This document shows, piece after piece, positions 1-7,444 of a stretch of 64,000 bases of DNA. The position numbers and the translations under genes are program-made. Every line of letters begins with the position of its first letter. Within the stretch, counting starts at the first letter, position 1. The stretch is from Bacteroides congonensis (GTDB taxonomy: Bacteria; Bacteroidota; Bacteroidia; Bacteroidales; Bacteroidaceae): contig NZ_FQXY01000010.1 of assembly GCF_900130125.1 (NCBI RefSeq), positions 930,001-994,000 of the forward strand, written 5' to 3'. Under the pieces are notes generated by a model. It was not told the DNA's origin, did no database searches, and saw only the letters and a program-made list of their open reading frames with translations.

Positions 1-1390
1 TCAATACATCACGCTTACTGTCTTTCATCACACCCGGAGAACTATTGTATCCTACATACATCCGATAACGCAAGGCTTCATCACCACCTTCCAATGTAAC
101 GGTATGCCGTTGTTGAAAAGCTGTTTGCAAAGGTTTGTCCAACCAATATGTATTTACTCCCGCCAATACTTCACGCAATTTGGACTGATAGAGCTGCCAT
201 TTTTCAACAGTCTCGCCACCGTATGTATAAAGTCCGCTTTTTAACTCTGCATCTATCTTCTCTCTTGCATTCATCAAGTTATATCCGGTCATATCCGGAG
301 CTTCAATACGAAGTTCCCCACCATAAGTCACCCAAATCCGTCCTGGTTTGGGCGTCTTGCTTTCGATAACAATTACTCCATTTGCCGCACGTGAACCGTA
401 GATAGCCGTAGCTGCCGCATCTTTCAACAAAACGATAGAAGCAACACGATCGGGATCCATATCGGCAAGTGTCTGTATACTGATTTCAAATCCGTCCATG
501 ATAAGCAATGGTTGGTTGGCATACGTCTCATACTCGCCCTGAACTGCCAGCACATCATTACTGGTAGAATTAAAATCTACAGATTGTGTGCCCATATCCA
601 TATTTGCACTACCACGCATACGCATATCAGGCAAACCATTCGGATTAGATCCCATATTGATATTATCCACAATACGAAGTCCGGGAGCGACAGCGGCTAT
701 CGCTTTAGCCACATTGTTTGTACTATATTTCTTCAGATCCTCACCTTTGATAGTAACAGCCGAACCGGTAAATCCTTCTTTCTTTCTGTTAAACATACCT
801 GTCACCACTACTTCATCCAGCGCCCTTGTATCAGATTTCATCACTACCGACATATAAGATGAAGGATGCAAAAACTGGGTTTCCAAACCTACATACGATA
901 TTCTGACACGGCTATCTTTCGGAACATCAGAAAGCTGAAAATTACCATTATTGTCTGTGATAGTACGGATATTACTAGGATCTTCCACTATAATAGTGGC
1001 GCCAATAACCGGAAGCCCGTCTTCTTCGGAAAGAACTTTTCCTTTTACTTGTGAAAAAAACTTTTTAGAATCCTTTTGTGTGATATTGATGAATTGTCCG
1101 TCAATGTGATATTTCAACGGATTTTTTCCGATAATCACCTTCAACGCTTCATCAACTGTAGCTTTTTCTACTTTTCCGGTAGAAGTATAAGAGCTAATTT
1201 CATCATAGATAAAAAGAACTTTATACCCCGATACTTTTTCAAAACGTTTAAAAATAGAGGGTAAACCTTCATTTTTAAACTCCATTGTTATTTGCTTTTC
1301 TTTACCTGTCTGTGCTTCTACACGCCATGAATAGGCAAAAAGGAAAAGCAAGAATAAAACAATGAACTTCTGTGCCTGATTTCTTTTCAT
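1..1390 (-). CDS. SusC-like TonB-dependent transducer with STN domain (N-terminal part)
   Basis: Outer-membrane importer of the SusC/RagA class, cut by the left window edge; about 463 N-terminal residues are visible. The protein starts MKRNQAQKFIVLFLLFLF, a signal peptide. An STN (secretin/TonB N-terminal) domain follows at about residues 30-90, then a carboxypeptidase-regulatory-like domain at about 95-170 and the TonB plug, which contains the typical DPDRVASIVLLKDAAATAIY stretch. STN domains pass a signal from a loaded receptor to a FecR-type anti-sigma factor, and just such a gene with its ECF sigma factor lies directly upstream on the same strand. The receptor is therefore read as a sensing transporter that induces its own synthesis. 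SusD and the enzymes of this locus would lie left of the window, so the glycan cannot be named. The start is the ATG at 1390, about 30 nt after the predicted ECF transcription start. Confidence 0.93.
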   Translation of the reverse strand, partial: MKRNQAQKFIVLFLLFLFAYSWRVEAQTGKEKQITMEFKNEGLPSIFKRFEKVSGYKVLFIYDEISSYTSTGKVEKATVDEALKVIIGKNPLKYHIDGQFINITQKDSKKFFSQVKGKVLSEEDGLPVIGATIIVEDPSNIRTITDNNGNFQLSDVPKDSRVRISYVGLETQFLHPSSYMSVVMKSDTRALDEVVVTGMFNRKKEGFTGSAVTIKGEDLKKYSTNNVAKAIAAVAPGLRIVDNINMGSNPNGLPDMRMRGSANMDMGTQSVDFNSTSNDVLAVQGEYETYANQPLLIMDGFEISIQTLADMDPDRVASIVLLKDAAATAIYGSRAANGVIVIESKTPKPGRIWVTYGGELRIEAPDMTGYNLMNAREKIDAELKSGLYTYGGETVEKWQLYQSKLREVLAGVNTYWLDKPLQTAFQQRHTVTLEGGDEALRYRMYVGYNSSPGVMKDSKRDVL

Positions 1391-1429
1391 AAGCCTGAAT
1401 AGTTAAATAATATTTCATTCTTTTAATTG

Positions 1430-1459
1430 TATACGAAGTTTAAAAAAGAATGGTTACCC
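1430..1459 (-). promoter_or_regulatory. Predicted ECF sigma promoter of the SusC gene
   Basis: On the minus strand GGGTAACC (1459-1452) is followed by exactly 16 nt and then CGTATA (1435-1430). This fits the usual ECF pattern of a GTAAC-like -35 and a CGTA-like -10. The same arrangement occurs before the fecR-like gene at 2724-2753. Transcription would begin near 1422, giving a leader of roughly 30 nt. Confidence 0.65.
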
Positions 1460-1522
1460 TTAAAAGAGTTTTTTTTCAGAAATATATTTTTCTATTCAGA
1501 TTTATGTCTTTTTGCTTGCTTT

Positions 1523-2698
1523 TTACTCAATAATTAGTTTTCCTGTTTCAAAATAGGCATGAACTCTCTCCATTCGATTCAATAATTCAATCAAGTGATA
1601 GATGTCCTGATGACGATTTGCAAAGAAATGCATACGAAGATCCATGATTTTGCTATTACGGAACTCAATATCTATATTATACCAACGTCCTATTTCTTTC
1701 ATCATGTCAACCAGAGCAACATCGTCAAAATAGAAAAATCCTTCCTTCCAATACAAAAATGATTCAATATCCACCTCATTCACGGCAAATGTTCCGTCAG
1801 AAGAAAGTTGTGCGCTTTGTCCCGGCACCATTTCAACACTATGGACTCCACAAGTATCGCTCACAGCCACTTTTCCTGTAATGAGCGTAACACGGACATC
1901 AGTAGGAGAGTAGCTACGTACATTAAATTCCGTTCCCAATACACGGACCTGCAGATTTCCACTTTTCACGATAAAAGGATGTGCTGCATCTTTAGCAACT
2001 TTAAAATAGGCTTCACCTTCCAAAGAGACGACTCGTTCTTTTCCTTTGAAAACCGTAGGATAAGCCAAACGACTGTCTGAATTCAAAAATACTTCAGTCC
2101 CCTCGGATAAAACAACTTTAAATGTCTCTCCTCTAGGAATACTTAATCTATGTATCTGTACTTTCTGTTTCCCTACTTCCTTGGTTTCTGTCTGAAGGAG
2201 AGCACGACTATAATCTATTTCCTTAGAAGACAACTGCGCAGTAGAGTAAGACGAAAGAGATTCTACCACTTCTTTCAATGGCTTTATTTCTTTCTCATCA
2301 TTCACTTGTAAAGTGACTTCCCGGGCAATATGATTGGCTTGAAACACTTTAATGATTTCCGGTTGTGAGGAAATCATCATTGCACGCAAAACTAAAATGA
2401 TAGCAACAGCCGCCGCTACACCTGTGACACTAGCCCACAGTATGCGTGTATTTTTTCTTCGATCATTCTTAGAATGTTTATTACGAAAATCTGCCAGTTC
2501 TTTCCGGACATCAATTGCCAGTAAATTTTGCTCTTTCTGCATCTCTATCACAACCTCCGTCAAATCAGAACATGCTTGCAAACATTCCTCATCTTCTTCC
2601 AAATTATGCAATTGACCAGCAGTTATACGCGAACGATTCTCCATAATTTCCAGGAGTTCTTCTTCCGACTTACTTATATTTATATTCTTTTCATCCAT
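1523..2698 (-). CDS. FecR-family anti-sigma factor
   Basis: Inner-membrane anti-sigma factor of 391 residues that would hold the neighbouring ECF sigma factor until its partner SusC signals. The N-terminal cytoplasmic part is acidic and helical, one membrane segment lies at about residues 86-105, and the periplasmic part holds a FecR domain (about 185-280, with GTEVFLNSDSRLAYP and VRVLGTEFNVRSY) and the C-terminal DUF4974-type domain (about 320-391) that meets the receptor STN domain. The open frame extends to a TTG at 2713, but the ATG at 2698 is preferred because the predicted ECF promoter would start transcription near 2716, leaving no leader for the TTG. The gene lies between sigma factor and SusC, the usual order for these regulatory trios. 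Confidence 0.93.
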   Translation of the reverse strand: MDEKNINISKSEEELLEIMENRSRITAGQLHNLEEDEECLQACSDLTEVVIEMQKEQNLLAIDVRKELADFRNKHSKNDRRKNTRILWASVTGVAAAVAIILVLRAMMISSQPEIIKVFQANHIAREVTLQVNDEKEIKPLKEVVESLSSYSTAQLSSKEIDYSRALLQTETKEVGKQKVQIHRLSIPRGETFKVVLSEGTEVFLNSDSRLAYPTVFKGKERVVSLEGEAYFKVAKDAAHPFIVKSGNLQVRVLGTEFNVRSYSPTDVRVTLITGKVAVSDTCGVHSVEMVPGQSAQLSSDGTFAVNEVDIESFLYWKEGFFYFDDVALVDMMKEIGRWYNIDIEFRNSKIMDLRMHFFANRHQDIYHLIELLNRMERVHAYFETGKLIIE

Positions 2699-2723
2699 AA
2701 ATAATGTATTCAATCTATATATA

Positions 2724-2753
2724 TTTACGTTTTAAAGTCAATTCCGGTTACCC
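2724..2753 (-). promoter_or_regulatory. Predicted ECF promoter before the anti-sigma gene
   Basis: GGGTAACC (2753-2746), exactly 16 nt, then CGTAAA (2729-2724) on the minus strand. The -35 octamer is identical to the one before the SusC gene and has the same spacing. The -35 lies within the last codons of the sigma gene, so the sigma factor would feed back on its own anti-sigma factor. Transcription would start near 2716. Confidence 0.55.
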
Positions 2754-3241
2754 TTTTGGCCTAATTCTTCGCGAAGAATACGTAAAGCCTTTACTATATT
2801 CTTATGAATAGCCGCGACACTTACATTTAATTCTTCGGCTACTTCTTTATATTTCTTATTATGAATATAGCATGCTTCTAAAATATGATAATTATAAGGA
2901 GTCAACTTCTTCATAGCTTCACGAATACGCAAAACACGAGAATCAGAATTTTGCGAATCGCCTTCTATCATTTTATCAGTCAATTGCGCAGTAAACTCTA
3001 CATATTCTTCATGAATATTTTGCTTGCGAAGGTAATCTATGCAACGTGTACGGATGATTGTATAAAGATAAGTTTTCGCCGTTGCTTCTTCTATCTTTTC
3101 ATAATTACGCCACAAATACTCAAAAGCATCACTTACGATATCCCTGCATACTTCAGCATCATTTATGAAATAGTATGCAAAATATACAAACTGTGCATAC
3201 CATTCATTAAACATTTTGTCAAAAGTAGCCCTGTCATCCAT
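2738..3241 (-). CDS. ECF-type RNA polymerase sigma factor
   Basis: Sigma-70 family factor of 167 residues, the normal length for extracytoplasmic-function sigmas. Region 2 covers about residues 8-75 (FVYFAYYFINDAEVCRDIV, then AFEYLWRNYEKI). Region 4 covers about 108-160, with the helix-turn-helix KEVAEELNVSVAAIHKNIV. It would direct RNA polymerase to the two GGGTAACC-N16-CGTA promoters found nearby. It sits directly upstream of the FecR-like anti-sigma gene and the STN-containing SusC, all on the minus strand. It appears to have its own housekeeping promoter (TATATTTG, 3282-3275) with a leader of about 27 nt. ATG at 3241 is the natural start. Confidence 0.95.
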   Translation of the reverse strand: MDDRATFDKMFNEWYAQFVYFAYYFINDAEVCRDIVSDAFEYLWRNYEKIEEATAKTYLYTIIRTRCIDYLRKQNIHEEYVEFTAQLTDKMIEGDSQNSDSRVLRIREAMKKLTPYNYHILEACYIHNKKYKEVAEELNVSVAAIHKNIVKALRILREELGQKGNRN

Positions 3242-3274
3242 TTAATATCGTATTCTTCTGTTATTTCTGGCAGA

Positions 3275-3282
3275 CAAATATA
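3275..3282 (-). promoter_or_regulatory. Housekeeping -7 element of the ECF sigma gene
   Basis: TATATTTG on the minus strand matches the Bacteroidetes -7 consensus TAnnTTTG and lies 34 nt before the sigma ATG. No clear -33 TTTG is seen at the expected distance. Confidence 0.5.
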
Positions 3283-3284
3283 CA

Positions 3285-5336
3285 TTAAAACTTAATACGT
3301 AGTTGCATTTGTACATCTGCTTTTTTATTTCCATAGATTAAATCATTGCCGGAACCAATCTCATTCCGGTCTAAATAAATGGTTTCTCCAAACTTGGTTA
3401 TCAATAGAAAGTGTCTGTTCAGTTCATATCTTAAACGGATACTACACCGGAATCCACGACCTTGAAAAGACGGAGTATAAAACGTATAAAGCAATCCGCT
3501 TTCCGAAGCATATACACGCGAGTCATAATCGTCTGTAAAAAAGTAACTGCCCTGAACGTCAGCAAACAGCCTGGCCCAAGGCAGTTGGGAGGATATCATT
3601 TGTGTAACCTGATATCCTTTATTAGCAGCTCTGTCCTGAGAATGAAAATGATTATAATCTAAAGTTGTACGACTGCTTAACACATCTCCCAAAGAATAGT
3701 TCAAACGATAACGAAATTGGTGATGAAAAATAGGAAGCGTTAGCGTTCCTTTACTTCCTGTCAGGTCACGTTCTTTTTGTTTATAACGATATTTCAAATC
3801 CATTGAGAGATTAGTGCGCGGAGTAAAAGTGGTTTGAATCAGTCCGTCCATTCCACGGGAAGATTTACTGACCCGATATCTTTTCCACGGAAAAGAAAAC
3901 AAGTCGAAAGAAGCAAAGAATTTCCAATGGGCGAAAGGAGAGGTTTCCAGTCCTAAATAGTATCCCTGTTCATTTTGAGCCATGCTTCCTTCTCCGAAAG
4001 AATGGGCAAACATCGCCCAATAATTATAGGAATAAAATCGGTGTATCAACATGAGATGAACATCCTGAACCGGTGAATATTGCAGACGGTTCAAAGAAAC
4101 CCAGCCTTGTTTTCCTATTGCCGTCTCTCCCTGAAAAGAAAAACGATGCCAACGATAAGCATAATCTATTCCTAAATTATAGAAATTATTTCCATGAAGA
4201 TTGTATTTGGAATAACCTGTTAATTCCGGTTCATAAGGTCGGTTGAAAACATAGTAAATACCGGTGATACCCAGTCTGATACGGTTCTGTTGATAACTTA
4301 CGTTTCCACCTGTCAATTGTAATGTGAACAGGTGCTTTTTATCTGCTTCTTTCCGGCTTCGGTGCAGTCCGGTTTTGTAGATAGAGGTAATTTTTCCATC
4401 TTTTATCACTCCGTCCAAGGAACGGTGTGAATAAAATCCGGATATGTCCCAATGCTTTGCTAAAGCAACAGTAGCCGCTATCCCCCGAAAATAGTTGTAT
4501 TCGTCAGTAGAAGAGTGTTTCTTTATCCCGCTGCTGCGATTGTTGAAAGAGGAAGCATAAATTGTCTTTCCCATCAGATAATCCGTACTAATTACCAGAC
4601 CCTGACCAAAACTGAGCCGATAGTTACCAACAGCCAATGCTTTCAACCGCCCACAGTTTTTCAATAACAAATAAAAAGAATAATAATCGTATCCGTAACG
4701 ATTGTGCAAAGCGGCAAAAGGTTCTCCCGCATCTTTCTCAACAACGACTCCCGCATAGAGCTGGTCACTATATCGAAAACTATACTTAACAGAGTTATAA
4801 ACAGCAGGGCCTAGATAGGTATGTTCATAACCTTTTCGCTTATAAAACGGTATATCCATGCGGGTTAGCACTTCATTCTTACCATACTTCCCCGCATTTT
4901 TCAACATAGTTTTCCACCGAAATGCAGGTTCATTGTTAATAGCTTTTATGCAGACAAAAGGCAATAAATAGTGGATAGTCTGCCTATCCATATCCTCTAT
5001 TAACTGAAGTTCATAAATGGTTTGCATCTGTCCATGTATATAAATGTACGCCAATAAGTGCTCAATTTGAATATCGCTCAAAAAAGGAAATTGTTCGAGT
5101 TGTGCACGGGTGGCGGCATTCAGATTAACCGGTTCTTGCAAACGGATGGAAAGTTCTTCCAGTTCATTTTCCCAGTTCAGGGTATTAACAGAGTTATCAA
5201 TATCGTTATTAACAGATAAATCTTCAAGAACATCTTCTAAAAGACTTTCAGTAGGGTTTTGAGCACTACAAGCAGGAATTATGAACAGGCTGTTTATAAT
5301 ACTTATCAACCGGATAAGTTGAGTAGTTTTCATCAA
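3285..5336 (-). CDS. Helix-hairpin-helix protein with C-terminal outer-membrane-like beta region
   Basis: Exported protein of 683 residues. A signal peptide (MMKTTQLIRLISIINSLFII) is followed at about residues 70-130 by ComEA-like helix-hairpin-helix repeats (LNAATRAQLEQFPFLSDIQI, then ELQLIEDMDRQTIHYLLPFV). The remaining 500 or so residues are rich in alternating aromatic and polar strands (SFRYSDQLYAGVVVEKDAG, FRYRLNYSLGDVL) and end in QLRIKF, a terminal-Phe pattern typical of outer-membrane barrels. Such HhH/barrel proteins are common and mostly uncharacterised in Bacteroidetes. A nucleic-acid-binding fold in front of a barrel hints at the periplasm or outer membrane, but I assign no function. 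It ends just upstream of the sigma gene on the same strand and probably has its own promoter at 5379-5386. Confidence 0.8.
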   Translation of the reverse strand: MMKTTQLIRLISIINSLFIIPACSAQNPTESLLEDVLEDLSVNNDIDNSVNTLNWENELEELSIRLQEPVNLNAATRAQLEQFPFLSDIQIEHLLAYIYIHGQMQTIYELQLIEDMDRQTIHYLLPFVCIKAINNEPAFRWKTMLKNAGKYGKNEVLTRMDIPFYKRKGYEHTYLGPAVYNSVKYSFRYSDQLYAGVVVEKDAGEPFAALHNRYGYDYYSFYLLLKNCGRLKALAVGNYRLSFGQGLVISTDYLMGKTIYASSFNNRSSGIKKHSSTDEYNYFRGIAATVALAKHWDISGFYSHRSLDGVIKDGKITSIYKTGLHRSRKEADKKHLFTLQLTGGNVSYQQNRIRLGITGIYYVFNRPYEPELTGYSKYNLHGNNFYNLGIDYAYRWHRFSFQGETAIGKQGWVSLNRLQYSPVQDVHLMLIHRFYSYNYWAMFAHSFGEGSMAQNEQGYYLGLETSPFAHWKFFASFDLFSFPWKRYRVSKSSRGMDGLIQTTFTPRTNLSMDLKYRYKQKERDLTGSKGTLTLPIFHHQFRYRLNYSLGDVLSSRTTLDYNHFHSQDRAANKGYQVTQMISSQLPWARLFADVQGSYFFTDDYDSRVYASESGLLYTFYTPSFQGRGFRCSIRLRYELNRHFLLITKFGETIYLDRNEIGSGNDLIYGNKKADVQMQLRIKF

Positions 5337-5378
5337 TAAAGTGTGTATTATCTTGCTGTAACTTTATGAGCAAGGGCG

Positions 5379-5386
5379 CAAAGATA
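5379..5386 (-). promoter_or_regulatory. -7 element for the HhH/barrel gene
   Basis: TATCTTTG on the minus strand, a full match to TAnnTTTG, 43 nt before the gene start. No convincing -33 element is seen. Confidence 0.45.
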
Positions 5387-5439
5387 CTTTAAATAGGTTA
5401 ACATCTTTGTGAAAAGACCAAATAATAAAATTTTAATCC

Positions 5440-5447
5440 TATTTTTG
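5440..5447 (+). promoter_or_regulatory. -7 element for the DUF4294 gene
   Basis: TATTTTTG matches TAnnTTTG and ends only 4 nt before the GTG start at 5452. Transcription would begin at or within a few bases of the start codon, so the mRNA may be leaderless. Confidence 0.4.
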
Positions 5448-5451
5448 TATC

Positions 5452-6057
5452 GTGAAAAGAAGGCTTAACATAGTAATAATGACACTGTTTGCTATTGTTT
5501 GCTGTACACTGCATGTACAGGCTCAGGAAAAGCAAAGCATTAATGGATACTTGGTTCCGATGTGTATCTATAATGGAGATACGATTCCATGTGTTCAGTT
5601 AAGAACTGTGTACATCTTCCGCCCGCTAAAGTTCAAGAATGAAAAGGAACGCCAGGAGTATTACAGACTGGTGCGAAATGTGAAAAAGGTATATCCTATC
5701 TCCAGGGAAATTAACCAGGCTATTATTGAAACTTACGAGTATCTGCAAACTTTACCCAATGAAAAAGCTCGTCAGAAACATATCAAACGGGTGGAAAAAG
5801 GGCTGAAAGAACAATATACCCCCCGAATGAAAAAACTATCTTTTGCACAAGGGAAACTGTTGATAAAATTGATAGACCGTCAAAGTAATTCTACCAGTTA
5901 TGAACTGGTGAAAGCATTTATGGGCCCTTTCAAAGCCGGGTTCTATCAGACATTCGCTGCGCTATTTGGTGCCAGTTTGAAAAAAGAGTATGACCCTGAA
6001 GGTGAGGATAAACTAACGGAACGCGTAGTACTGCTAGTGGAGAATGGACAAATCTAA
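5452..6057 (+). CDS. DUF4294 domain protein, exported
   Basis: Conserved Bacteroidetes protein of 201 residues with unknown role. A signal peptide (MKRRLNIVIMTLFAIVCCTL, cleavage expected after HVQA) precedes a DUF4294 body, recognisable from VQLRTVYIFRPLKFKNEKE, the charged helical middle (YYRLVRNVKKVYPISREINQ) and GKLLIKLIDRQSNSTSYELV. The start is GTG at 5452; an internal ATG at 5479 would remove the positively charged end of the signal peptide, so GTG is preferred. It is transcribed away from the HhH gene and toward the TrmH-family gene. Its function cannot be inferred from these neighbours. Confidence 0.85.
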   Translation: MKRRLNIVIMTLFAIVCCTLHVQAQEKQSINGYLVPMCIYNGDTIPCVQLRTVYIFRPLKFKNEKERQEYYRLVRNVKKVYPISREINQAIIETYEYLQTLPNEKARQKHIKRVEKGLKEQYTPRMKKLSFAQGKLLIKLIDRQSNSTSYELVKAFMGPFKAGFYQTFAALFGASLKKEYDPEGEDKLTERVVLLVENGQI

Positions 6058-6425
6058 AATAGACAAGGATTTATAAGTTTATCAGCACTACAAACCAATT
6101 TATCAACTAACTACTCAAAACCATCCTGGTTATCATTTCAAGCGTTAACAGGCTTCTCGCAAGGTATTAATTTCTGCTTTCTCAGAAGTTAATACTTGAG
6201 TTGTCAGGTATTAATAGCCTACATGATAAGTATTAATAGTTGAGAACTCAAGTATTAACAGTCTGGAAACGGACTATTAACAACTATAATAATAACTACT
6301 CAACAACCATAAAATCTACATGCCTTTATATAGTTATAAACAATATATAATTATTGATTATGAATGAATTAACTAAGCTATTAACTCGTTATAAACAACT
6401 TATTAACCAATTCTGTTTATGGTTA
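6058..6425. repeat. AT-rich gene-free stretch with TATTAA repeats and a 13-bp inverted repeat
   Basis: No gene is seen between the convergent DUF4294 and TrmH-family genes. The stretch repeats the word TATTAA about eight times, often as GTATTAATAG. It contains a perfect 13-bp inverted repeat, GTTAATACTTGAG (6188-6200) and CTCAAGTATTAAC (6247-6259), around a 46-nt loop. No T-rich tract follows, so a simple intrinsic terminator is not evident. Confidence 0.6.
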
Positions 6426-6953
6426 TTAACGTAGCTTTTTGAACAAATCCCAAATCACAATACCGGTAGTTACGGAGACATTCAAAGAGTGTTTCGTTCC
6501 GTATTGGGGAATCTCTATACAGCCATCCGAATGGTTGATAACCTCTTGCTGCACCCCTTTAACCTCATTTCCCATTACGATAGCGTACTTTTTAGTCTTA
6601 TCCAGTTCCAGTTCATCCAACATGATGCTTCCTTCCGCCTGTTCTACGGAATACACGATATATCCTTCATTTTTGAGGTTATCAACAGCATCAACAGCGT
6701 TATTAACATACTTCCAGTCGACAGTGAACTCGGCACCCAGAGCAGTCTTATGCATTTCGGGGTGTGGCGGGGTAGCCGTAATTCCACACAGATAGATACA
6801 TTCAATGCGGAATGCATCCGATGTACGGAACACAGAACCGATATTGTGCAAACTACGAATATCGTCCAACACTACCACCAGGGGCAGTTTTTCAACCTGT
6901 TTGAACTCTTCGACACTGATACGGTTCAACTCTGTTATTTTCAGTTTACGCAT
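6426..6953 (-). CDS. TrmH-family (SpoU) RNA 2'-O-ribose methyltransferase
   Basis: SAM-dependent RNA methyltransferase of 175 residues with the SPOUT trefoil-knot fold. All three family motifs are visible: motif 1 DDIRSLHNIGSVFRTSDAF (about 30-49), motif 2 YAIVMGNEVKGV (about 122-133) and motif 3 IEIPQYGTKHSLNVSVTTGI (about 145-164). It lacks the N-terminal substrate-binding domain of longer rRNA methylases such as RlmB, so it resembles the short tRNA or rRNA methylases. The target nucleotide cannot be told from sequence. It is a single-gene unit on the minus strand with a likely promoter at 6984-6991. Confidence 0.92.
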   Translation of the reverse strand: MRKLKITELNRISVEEFKQVEKLPLVVVLDDIRSLHNIGSVFRTSDAFRIECIYLCGITATPPHPEMHKTALGAEFTVDWKYVNNAVDAVDNLKNEGYIVYSVEQAEGSIMLDELELDKTKKYAIVMGNEVKGVQQEVINHSDGCIEIPQYGTKHSLNVSVTTGIVIWDLFKKLR

Positions 6954-6983
6954 ACGTCTTTTCTTTTATTATGTTCATGTGTG

Positions 6984-6991
6984 CAAAGGTA
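6984..6991 (-). promoter_or_regulatory. -7 element for the TrmH-family gene
   Basis: TACCTTTG on the minus strand matches TAnnTTTG, about 30 nt before the ATG at 6953. Confidence 0.45.
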
Positions 6992-7199
6992 GTTCTTTTC
7001 TGTTAACAGAGGTGTTGATAACGGTTTAAAACCTGTCAAAACTATCGGCAAAGATTTTGAAAAATAATTCTTGCATTATTCAAAAGAAGGTATAAGAGGC
7101 CTTCGTTATGAACATTCCAAAAAACTAACCCAAAACTTTCTACACAGACATCAACATATTTTTCATCACTTATCTGCCTGTTTATATCCATAAAGTTTT

Positions 7200-7207
7200 T
7201 AACTTTG
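7200..7207 (+). promoter_or_regulatory. Candidate -7 element for nadA
   Basis: TAACTTTG matches TAnnTTTG. Transcription would start near 7213, leaving a leader of about 230 nt before nadA. No clear -33 TTTG lies 19-21 nt upstream, so the assignment is tentative. Confidence 0.35.
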
Positions 7208-7212
7208 CACTT

Positions 7213-7444
7213 TATCAACAGGGAGTTAATAGCAAACTCCCATTTGACGGTGCTTTCATTGATAATGAAGCGAGTAGGATAGGCTGTCTTGTCCTTTATA
7301 TCAGTTCATAACCGACTCATAAAGCAGAAACATGGACTAATAACTTATCCGGCAAGAAAAATCGTATTTATTTGCTAACATTATTAACAGGCTATCATTA
7401 CTAACAAAGGATTTTTTTTAAAAGAAGGAAAAAAGAATATTATA
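7213..7444 (+). promoter_or_regulatory. Long structured leader before nadA
   Basis: This gene-free stretch holds three successive short stem-loops: GGGAGTT/AACTCCC (7221-7241), GCTTTCATT/AATGAAGC with one bulge just after it, and AGGATA/TGTCCT further on. They are followed by an A/T-rich run and a purine-rich segment (AAAAGAAGGAAAAAAG) directly before the nadA ATG. It may be a regulatory leader. I do not recognise a known riboswitch class. Bases 6992-7199 show nothing else I can support. Confidence 0.35.

Noticed and set aside
7213..7444. A known NAD+ riboswitch upstream of nadA
   Set aside because: The stem-loops do not match the conserved cores of the types I know, so only a structured leader is claimed.
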